A stretch of DNA of 64,000 nt from Mastigias papua (lineage: Eukaryota; Cnidaria; Scyphozoa; Rhizostomeae; Mastigiidae): assembly GCA_964019165.1 (NCBI GenBank), contig OZ025272.1, positions 15,909,093 through 15,973,092 on the forward strand. Direction: 5' to 3'. A program made the translations under genes and the position numbers. Below the pieces are notes generated by a model, which was not told where the DNA came from, did not search any database, and worked only from the letters and a program-made list of their open reading frames with translations. Shown in pieces: positions 24,849 through 36,400 of this stretch; position 1 is the first letter of the stretch; every line of letters starts with the position of its first letter.

Positions 24849-25884
24849 AGGTGCAGGAATGGGTTACTTGCAAATTGCATGCAGAATTGGTGCAGCGTTT
24901 GCACCATGGGTTACAAAGTGGCTTATCACTATTCACGCTGCGCTACCATTTTCAGTGATGGGTGGTTCAGCACTTATCTGTGCAATATTCTTGTACTGGC
25001 TTCCTGAAACAGCCAACATTGATACCATGGAGACACTTCATGATCAATTGGACCTGAATGAAAATGAAGAATTCGCAAGTCTTATCGACGGAGAAGAGGA
25101 GGAGAGCTAAAATTAACAGAAGAATTGACCAATAAGCAGAAATGCCAAGATAAGGGAAGGAAGGATTGCCAGCTTATCAATGCTTCTCATTTAAAAATGA
25201 GATTTTCTTCCATTCCTGATACTATTTCCCCGAATATCCTTCTATTATCTTAAAAATTTTCCCAATTTCCTTCCACGGTCAGATTAATAATCTTAAGCAC
25301 GAAAAGCAGTAAGTAAACAGTAAACTGGCCTCAAAGTAGCAAAATAGATCTACACCAACGTTTCGTACTTATCTAATTTGCTAGTGTTCAAAGGATTCAT
25401 ACTGAGATTTATGCAGAAACCTCGAAAAGAAAATTTGGGTATCTATTGTCCTATCAACAAGTTTAAATAGCCCTCCACAGCCCGCCCTCCCTGCTGGGGG
25501 TGTTGTATTGCGTTACACAACAGGTGAACGATCCCTTATATGTTGTATGTTATGCTGTATGTTATACATGTAGGCCGCAGGGTTGATGTGACAAATCATA
25601 CCCCCTGTGGTATCGTCCATTATAGTTTAATTATGTAGAGTATTATGTAGAATATATAGAAAAAACGAAAAGTTTACTTTGATGAAGAAATACATCTAAA
25701 AGTCGCTTTGAGCAGGAAGGTTTGATAGAAAAACTTAGAAAACTAGATATTGAATCACTTGTTGTTATTTCTCAATTTCTAGCATTTTCCCTATATTTTC
25801 ATAAATTTCGTTCTTTTCCGTCGCATTTTCATTTCCTTCTAATTCCCTTTAAAAGGCATATACTACCCACAAGAAGTAACTTAT

Positions 25885-26015
25885 GTATAGTGTAAAGTTA
25901 CAGGTTAGTCTCATATAGGTTCCCCAGGTTGACCATAGCGAGGTAGGATTGTCAAATCCTTTGCCTTTGCCATCATGTATTTGAACCATCGTACCACTCG
26001 GCCACTCACCCATCA
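25885..26015 (-). repeat. Possible tRNA-derived SINE fragment
   Basis: The minus strand contains TGGCCGAGTGG (25994-26004), which matches an RNA polymerase III A box as in tRNA-Leu/Ser, followed closely by GGTTCAAAT (25979-25987), which resembles a B box. The spacing between the boxes is much shorter than in a tRNA, so this is not a functional tRNA gene. A truncated SINE or a chance match is more likely. The copy near 55870-56001 belongs to the segmental duplication. Confidence 0.35.
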
Positions 26016-26673
26016 GTATGGTACAAACTGAACACAAAATGCTTTTAGTAATGCATGGCCTCTTGGTCTTCTAATTTCGATTCACCTCGAGTCTAAAAGA
26101 GGTCTTCACACCAAGCATGCCTACTGTGAGTAATGAATGTGCTTGCTAGCTGAATCAAATCATACCTCTGTGCGACTAGTTTCCATAGCATCTCCAAGTT
26201 ACTCCCAATGCATTCATTGCAAAGTATCAATGGCGACTTCTGATACCATGATGACTTGTTTGTTTGAATAATTTGGTTACTACGATGGCAAGACATTCCA
26301 GAAAACATCAACAATAACACCCAACTCGATAAAAATTTTCTGGTATCTAATGTTATCAGGAAACCCTTGCAGATTGGGCAGTTTAGCTGCCGTACTAGCC
26401 TGGAAGAAGAAGAAGAAAAGAAAGAAGATGATGATAACAATTAAGACGATGTATCGGAAAGCAGTTTTCATAGCATTTATTTCAAATTAGTTCAGAACAC
26501 TAAAGACACCACTACGTAACAAAAATAAACCGAAATAAACGATATAACTAGTACTCTAATAGAACGTTTATTTTTATAACTCCAAAAATTAAAATTAACA
26601 AAATGAAATACAACTTATCTTGTTTTGCACCACATACAGCGGGAAAGGACACGGAGTCATCTGGTCCCAACTA

Positions 26674-27113
26674 TATACATGCTTTTTTTATAAGGAACCA
26701 CTTTATAAGGAACCTACATGCAGAAGGCCGAAATATTTAAAGAACTTATACTAGTAAAGGAAAAATCCCTAAGGAACTTTTCATTTTTAAATTCCGAGTG
26801 CTGTACTCAGATGCAAGTGAAGATTACATTACATTGGATGATATCAATGGAATAGACATGATACTTCTTAATTGAAACTTATTCCCTGTCGCATTTGTGC
26901 TTTTGAGGTTGAGTTCTAGCCAGAATTAAAGGTAAAATTCAGAATTCCAATGCTTTTCTAGTGTCTGTGCCATTTTGTGGCACTCTATGTGCAGTGAAAA
27001 TTAAAGAACTATTAAGGAACTTTTAGTACTAGAATTTGATAAAAAGAAGTCCGAAAATAAGGAACTTTTAGAACTAGTCCTTTAGCTAGGTTCTTTATAA
27101 AAAAAGCGTGTAC
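26674..27113. mobile_element. MITE with TATAAGGAACC inverted ends
   Basis: The left end tacatgctttttttataagg continues aacc. The right end ggttctttataaaaaaagcg continues tgta and is its inverse. The interior has further aaggaactttt phrases and no coding capacity. A diverged relative lies at about 57025-57372 with the shared phrase ataaggaacctaca and an inverted end ggttccttataaaaaacgtg. The two copies lie outside the segmental duplication and so are likely independent insertions. Confidence 0.7.
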
Positions 27114-27791
27114 GGTGCTTAATATTTAACATATTTACATCAGTGTAGGTAAAGTTCACCTCACATCCGAAATTCCATGATCTAGGAATTAGGAATGAAA
27201 GGACGCACCGATGACATCACGAATGAAAATTTAAATTTCTTCATAAGTTAAAAAATTATTCATAAATTGAAAGCTGTGGTTGCCCTCTATTCAAAAATGC
27301 ATATAGTATTTGATTTTGTGAGATAAACTCTGACGCAGGAAAATCAACAAAAATTGGAAGTCTGTGACGTCATCACAGGCACAACTATCAGTCCGAATAT
27401 CAACATACCCCAAGTGAAATTTGATTCCTGCAGGTCTCAAAGCCCTAGCCGGTTTGTCAGAAGTTTGATCAAATAGTTATTTCGTATTTTTCAATAGAGA
27501 CATGTCTCATGTGCTTTTATAGTTACTACACGGTAATCTTGAATTACTGTTCCTGTAATCAAAGAGATAAGGAAACAAAGAAAACAGATATGAGAGCTTG
27601 AATTACTTCATATCTTGATATATGATGCCGAATGCTCAACCACCTATCGAAGCTCAAGTCTCACCTAGTGTACACACGTTCTGTTGACGTGGCTTTTCTG
27701 GAATTGATGGTTATTCTAAGCCTGTTGATGCACAAGAAACGAAGACATTCTTTGGTAACGAGAGAAGCTGAGAGGAAGCGCTACTTGCAAC

Positions 27792-30305
27792 ATGGAGGCA
27801 CCGTTGAAGGTAACAAAGTGCCTTCGTATGGATGAGGCTTTGCCGTTGATTGGAGAATTCGGTAAATACCAGATTTTGTTGGATATTGCACTCTTCATAA
27901 TGACATTTCCCGACTCAATGTTGGTGCTTATACCTTACTTTACGCAATACAATCCTCCATGGCAATGTTCGAGGAACAGCACGATTTGTCGATACAATGG
28001 AACGTTCGGTGCATATGATAAATTGTATGAGTCCAGATGCACAATGCCAAGATCAGCATGGGAGTATACCAAACCAAAGGATTACTCAATTATAACACAG
28101 GTAAGATATCACAAACACATCATAACGATGATGCTAATCTGCATCAGCAGGCCTGTCAATGAGGTGCACGCAGGCACGTACCCAGCTCAGTTCACGCGCT
28201 CGATTTGACCCGAGCGCTAGTTTTATCAAACATATACATGCAAGCAATAATGCAAGTAGTAAGGACGCTCTCACGATTGAATGTTTAGCGCGCACAAACG
28301 AGCTCATACGCGTGATACCAAGCGCGCGTCTAATCTACTCATCGAAAGGCCTACATTAGTAATGCTGGTTGATTGAATCTAGCCTACACACTGGGAGCTC
28401 CAGGGGTAAATTTTTAGTGATGTGTACTTTCTGCAGTGTGGTGACCAGCCTATCCTCTTTGTTGGTTACAGTTGATGTAGTCTTATTTAACGTGCAGAGA
28501 ACACGGAGCCTGAGATAGACGATGTTGAGATAACAAACTGATCTACTGACTGATTATTGCACAAGACTTTACATATATATACACACAAATACTGATGATG
28601 AAATATTACATATAAAAAGAAGGTGGAGGCTGAGCAGAGATACGATAAACAAAAGCGAAGGAATGACCTTTGTCAAGTGACGACAGGGATAATGCAAGGG
28701 TGATGCCGAGATGTGAGGTGACAGTGGGTGACATGGGAAAAATGGAGAAGGCCTGTTGTGAATGAATGATGGAAGAAGGCCTAAAGGCCGAAATACACGG
28801 TCCTTTTTTACCTCCATTTCCACCTAGTGTATGTCAAAAACACTAGAAAATAAGATTATCTTTGACACATTCCTTGTCATCATGTTCTCACTTTCCCATT
28901 TTCAAAAGATGGACATGTTCAAACTTCAGGCGAAATCAGATAGGTTTTTTCTGTTGTGCTTTTGACAGGCGACAAGAAATCTTTTGTTTTGCCTGTCTTG
29001 CGTTACATAATAATGTGTAGCTTCATAGAACCAGGCCAAAAGCATCGAAAAGAATAACCCCAATAGATAGAAACTCTCTTGGTTATGCCTTGTCATGTTG
29101 AACGAATTTTGCCACTGAGATCAAAGAGCTGGGAACTTGCTGTAAAATAAAAACAGAGCGGCCTCCATGCGGGTATCAGTCGATAATAGGGAATCCGTCA
29201 TCTTCTATGATTAGGGCCTCTATGAGGAGGAAGACTGTTAATGATTTAAAGTTCTAGCGGGGGACTTATTCGAAAAGGGTAGTTTGAAGATTTAGAGTAA
29301 TGAATAGGAATCCCCTACCAAACCCCAAAGAGTTGTTTTGAATGGCGGGCAAATGAAAACATTTGGCCCCTCATGAGGTCAATGTGAAATTTCAAAGATG
29401 ATGCAATCACCAAAGAACTGTTTTCAGAAGCCCGAAATACAAGGTCCTTTTCTTTGCAAGAATTCACAAGTTTTCACCAATTAGCCAAATAGGGTTAGGT
29501 CAATTTGATGAGTGATGAGCAAACCCTTGATCAAAGACCTAGGTTGGAAAACGATTGAGGACCTTATCCAATATGAATTGCAAATTATTGTCTATAAATC
29601 TAGAAATGGGCTTGCTCCTCAATATCTTTACAATATGTTTGTTGCCCACTCGTCTGATTCTTCGTATAATCTACGGAATACTGCGACAGACCTTAAGCTG
29701 CCAAAGAAAACTTCCTCTAATGGGCAGAAAGGTTTGTCCTACAATGGCGCGAAAATGTGGAACAGCCTACCAACAGAATCGAAGCTAGCACTTAGTATTG
29801 CCTCCTTTAAAAAGTCTTTGGTGCATATGACATGAAGTGTACTACAAAGCACAGGTTTCTATTACTTTATTTTTTGCTTTTACCATTGTATAGTTAGCAA
29901 CCTACTAATGTTATTTGTTTCTTTATTTTTATTATTTTACATAACTCTTCTTCAGCTTTTTGGTATGCAGTTGTAATAAGGCTTTTAACTGATATTTTGC
30001 TCTTTTTCTTATTGTATTATGTATTTAAATGGAGGGCCTCTTGAAAAACAGCGGCAGCTGAAGAGCTAACCCTCCTTAAAGATTTTTAATAATAGTAATA
30101 ATAATTTTTTTTTGAAACTTCATAATATCATGACAATAACATTACAGTTGCATACAATCATACACCTCTCTACTGTTAGGTAGTGTATAACTGGCTTGTC
30201 TGCTATACAAAAATAATATGTAATCAAATGTTATAATGTAAGGAGACTGAAAGAAATATTAGCAATGAAATTAGAAGCAGCAAACATACAAATTAGCAAT
30301 TAAAA

Positions 30306-30346
<41 letters not shown>

Positions 30347-33333
30347 CCTCTTGTTCCTCCGTTGCTCCCTAAATAGATAGAAAAGTACGGACGATTGGTG
30401 TTTTCATATACACAATAGTATGCTACTTCTCTTCTTATTTTCGTTCTTTTCATCATGGGAAAACCAATACAAAGTATATGTGTTGGCTCTATAGTTTTGG
30501 TATTAAAGTTATCTGGAAAACGCAAAGGCGATTACGCCTGGAGCTCCTAGATAGAGGTGGGGCAATGGAAGCAGATTACCCCGGGCCCCAAGGCCTGAGA
30601 AAGGGCCAGAGTTATGAAACAGTTCTTTGGTGATTGCATCAACTTTGAAATTTCACATTGACCTCATGAGGGGCCAAATGTTTTCATTTGCTCCGCCATT
30701 CAAAACAACTCTTTGCAGTTTGATGTTATTCATGTTGTTTAGGATCACTACAAATTGATTTTGCGCTAAACACTGCCTCGAGCGAGAAACTCGCTAACTC
30801 TGGAAGCTTATCATGCGAGCTAACCTGTGTTAACTACTACATAGCTGAATTGTGAATATTGAATGAGATTACACGTTCCTTTGTTTATAGGAAAAAGTTA
30901 ATAAGAAAATGAGGCTCAAAAGGCTAAGATTTTAAGATAATGTTATGAAATCACAAGGCTCAAGTTCCAGTTTCATCTTCGTTACCTGCCAGAAGTCGAT
31001 ACTAGCTCATTTTTTTGCAAGCTCCTTTACAAAGATCAACACTCTTCTTTGATAGTCTTGGAATCTTGGATAGCAAAGATCAGGAAGAAAATATTAAGAA
31101 AGTTTCAGCTTCAATTTCGGGAAAAGTTAAGAAATTTGAGACTCAGGCAAATAAATGGTTTTCTTCTAGAAAGAAAAACGTATACATTAAGCTTATCATT
31201 CTGTTTTTACATGTTTATCGGCATTTTCCAAGGAGATTGTAGTGGGTCAATCCCCAATTATTCACTCACTTTCCACCAAACAGGTACGATAAGTCGAATA
31301 ATGAAATTATATTTTCTTGCCATTACTACCAGAAGAGTGTAGGGGTGTGATACCTCAACTATTTTGAATAATTCTCGACAAATGTGTTGGCAAATAATCA
31401 TAACTTGCAAAGGTGTTTTTACAGAAAATAGAACCTAATTGTGGGAATATGGGCGGTAAAATGGCAAAGCATACTTTTCCAGGATTTGTTGAAACTATCC
31501 TTGAAAAACCAAAGGTATAGCTCGAAAATAGTGGGTACATTTTGTAAGCATGCTGAAGAACCTTTTTCGTCCGACACTTGTCAGAATAGGAAACGGTGGA
31601 TAAAGACTGAATGGATAACCGAAAAATTTACCCAGAAGCGCATAGATTCGCGTAATATGACGAATACTGCGCCCAGTTGGCCATGTTGCTGGCGAAAGGG
31701 GGCCTGTTCACCATTATTTAATAGAAAAATTAGATAAACCAACTTGAGGGTGAAGTTTGATCGTAATTCTATAAGTCATCGACCGTGAACGGAGGAGCTA
31801 TGTGAGACAGTGTGCCGTAGCGCATGTGAACCACCAGTCTTTAGAGAAGTTAATTTGTCAACGACAAATAAATGAAAAGTCCTAAATAGAAGTTGTGGGG
31901 GTAATAAAATCTGATGGGAGGGCGCTCAGCTCCTCCAGTCAAGGCCTATGACTAACAGAGTTAACAGTGAAACTTCATCCATCAGGTATGCTCGTTTAAT
32001 CTATCAATTCTGTTACATCATCGGCCTAGTTCCCTACGGAGCTGTGCGAGATTTTAAAGCTGGCATAGAGACATTAGCTGTTTGGACTTGTACGTATAGC
32101 TTCGGAAGACCCCATGCACATACTTCGTATGGACCTTGCATGTCACATGGCAAGTGTACATCGAATAATTTACAAGGAGTAAAGTCAGAGATCTCACAAA
32201 GCGGGTCTCACCACAAAGTTGTCGAGATCTCGTTAGGCGGATGGAAAAGTCTCCATACAAACTACAAACACTTTCTCCCGCTTACCGGGCTGTATTTTAA
32301 TAAATTACGCGTGTGTAATGGCAGGGCCAAACTAGGAAGCATTTGTCTGTGTGAAAATTGCTACAGAAACTTGAGACTGTTTCAGTCTGAGATCATTGGA
32401 AAGCATTGCTGAATCTACTTTTACTAGAGTCAATACATAATGGGAAGATGATTGATAAAAGTGGAGGGACACTAAGCGTATTTACAACTTGATTCATGAG
32501 CTGACAATAGAGGACACTCAAGTGTATTGGGATATGATAAGGATGAAGCAGGGAAAACTTTGAGAGGTTTTAAGGCTCGTTGACCCAAGTGTTCCTCTGT
32601 GTTCAGAATCAGAATCAGCTACTAATCCTTGAAGCTCTTTCAGTAGCTTTTCTTCAGTCACATACGCATCTATGTGTGTAGATTCTACTGAATGAATTGA
32701 ACAGTTGACTGACATTTGAGCATAACATTTTGTGTGACGACTGTTGCAGGAATTTATTGTATGACAATGGTGTCAATCTAGGAAACATTCGTGAAATAGG
32801 AGTGAAATTTGATATGTTGTATGACAGAATTTCCTAGTTCCGTCCTAGCTTATGATAGGGCCAAACCAGGAAACACTTGTCTCTGCTGTTGTTGTTATTG
32901 TTGTTGATGATGTTGTTGTTGTTGTTGTATAGGGATATGATAAAGATGAAGCATGAAAAATTGTGCGATGTTTTAGGGCTCAATCTGATTATTTCTCCAT
33001 GCTCAGAATGAGATACTAGGATATGTCATGTGACTACTACGCAACTTTCATTCTGAGTGGTTCAAATCATCTGTAACGAAGGAAAAATTGTAAGTACTAG
33101 TGATTGTGGCTCAAGCAAATGTCAATTACATGAAGAAGCTAAAGGACATATACAGATCCTCTTCGATATTCCCACTTTAAAAAAAGTTGCTTATGTCACA
33201 AGTATTGAATTACTTCATAGTAGCTGTCTCTGTAGAGAACAAATTAAAGAAAGACTTTAAGTCTCTCCGTGAATCGTCTCTCAGACAGACAGACAGACAG
33301 ACAGACCAGACAGACAGACCAGACAGACAGACC

Positions 33334-33406
<73 letters not shown>

Positions 33407-36400
33407 TTATCTATAGTTTCCAATGGAATATCTTGCTAATACTGCACTCTAACACTAGTTATTCGCCCTTTTCTCCTTATGTTTCTCCTTATGTTTCAGT
33501 TTGATCTTTACTGTGACAGAGAAGCTTACAGTCACCTGGCTACGTCATTGTTCTTTGTTTCTTGGGCAATTGGTGCGATCGTATTGGGCTATTCATCTGA
33601 TAGGTAAGTTGTGACGTAAAGTAATTCTTAAATTGCTAGCTGTTCGTACTCTCAAGGAGCTACACAGATTTTTGGCACAAAGATGCCAGTAGTTCTATGC
33701 CTATTTAAAGCATTTATGTTCAGCTATTAACAAAACACTTTACTTCTCAATCTGTTGGCTAGTAATCAAATATTAATTGTCGTTATTTCATGGATAGTTA
33801 ATTTTACTCATAATAAATGTAACTAAACAGTATCAAGTAAGTTTAACTTTTAATCATCCTATGCAAAATGAAGATTAAAATAAATGACAAAAGTAAGTTC
33901 TTCAGCTACTTTGCTCATTCAAATGTATCAGCGGCAATTTCTTAAAAGCTTTATTTTTCATTCGTAGCCTAGCTGAATTTAATGAACGATGCACTCATTT
34001 ACATCATTATATAATTGCCATTCTAGAAACCCCTTCCCTTGCAAATGAATTTGTTCGACTCCCTCCTGAATTGTGTCATTATTTGCTTCATCCCCTCCCC
34101 ATCTAAAAAGACTTCATAATGGAGTACGGCAGTGATCTTTATAGTGCGACAAAAGATCATGTTATACTATACTAATATTTCTTCATACTACCTAATATAT
34201 TTACTTAGAAAAAGTTAAAAATTCTAAATTCCAACGGATACTGTGAAAAGATAAATTTTAAATGGCATACTTATTTGGTTAGTGATGCATACCTGATTTC
34301 AACCTGTGCATTGATAGCACGTATTCACACGACTTTTCTGTGATTAAGGCCTCAGCTGCCACATCAACAACAATCATTAATAATTATTCAATCAATAACA
34401 ATCACTGATCAATGTTCACTAAACAATAATCACTAATCAATTATCATTAGATGATTTCTGTAGAAGACTGATGTTGCCCACATCAACTTTAAGTGCGTAG
34501 CCAAAACAATTCTTCAGGCTTCCGCCCAATGCCTCCTACTTTCAGTAAAGTGTACAGTGATATAGTTTTCCTATAAGTAGGTATGATGCTACCTCCTCCC
34601 TCGCTCCATCCCTCCTATTTTCACAAGTAAGCATTTCTGAGGATACCCATTCCCTCTTCTCTTATGACTTAATATGTGATTGTTCCCTTATTACTTATCA
34701 AGTATACTTGGCTATAAAATCATCAAATAGCAAAGTATTATTTGTCAATGAGTGAAAGTTCTCTCCTTGTCAAAAAATAGCTAATTTGCCATGCTTTAGT
34801 CAACTCGGCTTTATTTTCAGTCGTGATAACTACCCAGGACAAAGAGGACGTATGTTGAATTTCGCTTGTAAATTGTGTCAACGCTATTTTGTTATATTCT
34901 AGCTACATGATTCCCTTATTCCCTTAAATTAGACAGCAGCCTCTTTAGTGTTCCAATGAAACACCAATTTCCCCTCGTCTCTTTGCAGATTTGGAAGGAA
35001 AAAGGTCATGCTTCCATCAATATCAGCGATCGTTGTAATTGGATTTCTCACTGCATTTTCACCAAACCTTGCCACTTATATAATTGCGAAAGTATTGGTT
35101 GGATTTTTCATTCCCGGTGGCTCAATCCAGATGTTTCTACTCATATCCGAGTATGTAGGTCCCAAATGGCGTCCATTTGCTGGCATGATGCTCTGGGTAG
35201 CATACGCCTTAAGTGTGGTATCCCTTGGAGTTATTGCTTATTTTGTGCGAACCTGGAAGATGCTCACGATAGTCACAACAGCTCCGTTTTTCATCTGCAT
35301 CCTGTTTTTCAAGTGAGTTTTCAACACAATGCTTGCTTTCTTTTCTTTAAACTCTTTTGACTTCCAAAAGGAACCAATTTTGTATGCTAACCTCTTCACC
35401 CATGTGGATTCTCTATTTGCTCTTAATAATATATACATGGTTTGCTTGACAATTCGTAGGAAGCAGAATGTGGAGTTAGTACTGGTAATAATTATGGAAC
35501 ACATGAGGGGAGCATATTATTGAAACTCGCATAGTAATCTTCTGATCTACCAGGAATAATTGCAATGCATGCTATTTCTTTGGCATGACGATCCGTACTT
35601 TAAGGCATATTAGTTTTGTGATAAACAAATTTTGCTACCTCTTAAGGAATGGGGTACTGCTTGTGAATAGAAATGGGACTGAGAAGTGTTTGCGTAGAAA
35701 CTTAGTATTATAGAACAAATCTGAAGTATATTACAGTTATTTTTATGTTAAAACTCAGTTCCGATCCTCAGAGCACTTCTTGAGGATTTGGAATGGCAAG
35801 AAACAGTGCCTGATATTGGAGCATTGGGGAGACCACTTTGATAAAATCTTATACTGACTCATTAGGGCATGGTAGAATATTATGGTTTCTTGTTATTTGG
35901 GGTCTTGACCCTCCAGTCCCCACTCTCTCCACTACTGACAAGAAATTACATAATTAACAGGAGAAACTGCAGGAAAGAGTTCTCTATACTCTGGGACTTC
36001 GAGTTTTTTAATCTGTTTTAAAATATTGGTTATTGATGTGTACTTTTGCCTTGAAAGGTTCATCCCTGAGTCTACTAGATGGCTAAATGTCAACAGAAAG
36101 ACCGATGAATTAATGAAAATATTGAAAACCATAGCAAGAGTCAATGGTAAAGAGTTTCCTGATATCAAATTGGAAGAGGTTAAACAGGATTCATCTTTTG
36201 GCTTTCATCATTACAAGGATTTGTTCAGACCAAAGAAAATCGCAATAAGATCATTAATACAAGGATATACATGGTAATGATTCATCTTGTTCTAATATTA
36301 TCAATTATGTGATTTATGAAACGTACTCGCCTTATATATGAACTTATTAGATATGTCGCTTATGGAAGTACTCTGAACTCTGTTGATTAGATAAGTATTC

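Larger units (their letters stand above)
16144..25110 (+). pseudogene. SLC22-family transporter, gene B, frameshifted in exon 6
   Basis: All eight exons are present: 16144-16452, 18316-18419, 18750-19073, 19658-19873, 20347-20481, 20959-21054, 22120-22228 and 24849-25110. The start codon lies in gccATGG. The extracellular loop has two N-glycosylation sequons (NST, NGT) and four Cys, as in SLC22 proteins. The motifs GYTSDRCGRKK, FIPESARWL, DDLGG, WSTELYPTVIR and LPET are intact. Exon 6 is 96 bp against 95 bp in A and C. The extra base, near 21010-21016, shifts the frame and a TGA follows at 22181-22183 in exon 7. Removing that base in thought restores family-like sequence of about 517 residues. 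A weak alternative donor (A|GTGTCC at about 21020) would skip the shift and keep phase, at the cost of about 11 residues. B also has Gln for Pro in KWRPFAG and Leu for Arg in YFVRTWK. Confidence 0.75.
490..26249 (+). repeat. Left copy of the ~26-kb two-gene segmental duplication (genes A+B)
   Basis: Sequence from about 490 to 26249 is repeated at 30345-56234 in the same orientation. The offset is about 28,860 bp through gene A, rising to about 30,000 bp through gene B. The left copy contains genes A and B and differs from the right copy mainly by insertions: the element at 517-1509 and the hAT-like element at 14569-16056 are only here. It lacks about 2.4 kb between the two last-exon types of gene C. 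Exon 3 of A and C differs at five of 324 positions by eye, and exon 5 looks identical. The right breakpoint is sharp: after gatgacttgttt at about 26249 the copies diverge. Confidence 0.9.
25111..27791. other. Intergenic region between genes B and C
   Basis: The left part (to about 26249) matches the 3' flank of gene D. The right part is unique and holds a MITE (26674-27113) and the 5' flank of gene C. A minus-strand open frame at 26280-26471 starts with a very hydrophobic stretch after MKTAFRYIVLIVIIIFF. It spans the duplication breakpoint and has no recognisable homology, so I do not call it a gene. Confidence 0.6.
29329..30720. repeat. Inverted ~95-bp repeats flanking a LINE 3' end
   Basis: The block at 29329-29424 (cattTGGCCCCTCATGAGGTCA region) is the reverse complement of 30622-30720, with few differences. 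The second arm also exists in gene A (1742-1850) without a visible first arm. The arms are 1.2 kb apart and enclose the LINE fragment, so they are either an older dispersed repeat or the ends of a composite element. Confidence 0.65.
28101..33499 (+). other. Intron 1 of gene C
   Basis: 5.4 kb. The left 2.2 kb (28101-30343) has no match in the visible part of gene A. It holds a LINE 3' end and one arm of an inverted repeat. The right 3.1 kb matches intron 1 of gene A. It includes a copy of the 154-codon open frame (31948-32412), a GTT run (about 32887-32930) and a CAGA array ending 92 bp before the exon 2 acceptor. Confidence 0.8.

Noticed and set aside
25979..26010. tRNA gene on the minus strand
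   Set aside because: A-box and B-box matches are only a few bases apart and no cloverleaf can be drawn; at most it is a SINE remnant.
26093..26471. Minus-strand ORFs with an N-terminal hydrophobic segment (possible type II membrane protein)
   Set aside because: The two frames overlap rather than continue, cross the duplication breakpoint and match no family I recognise; the hydrophobic run comes from an AAG/GAA-rich tract.
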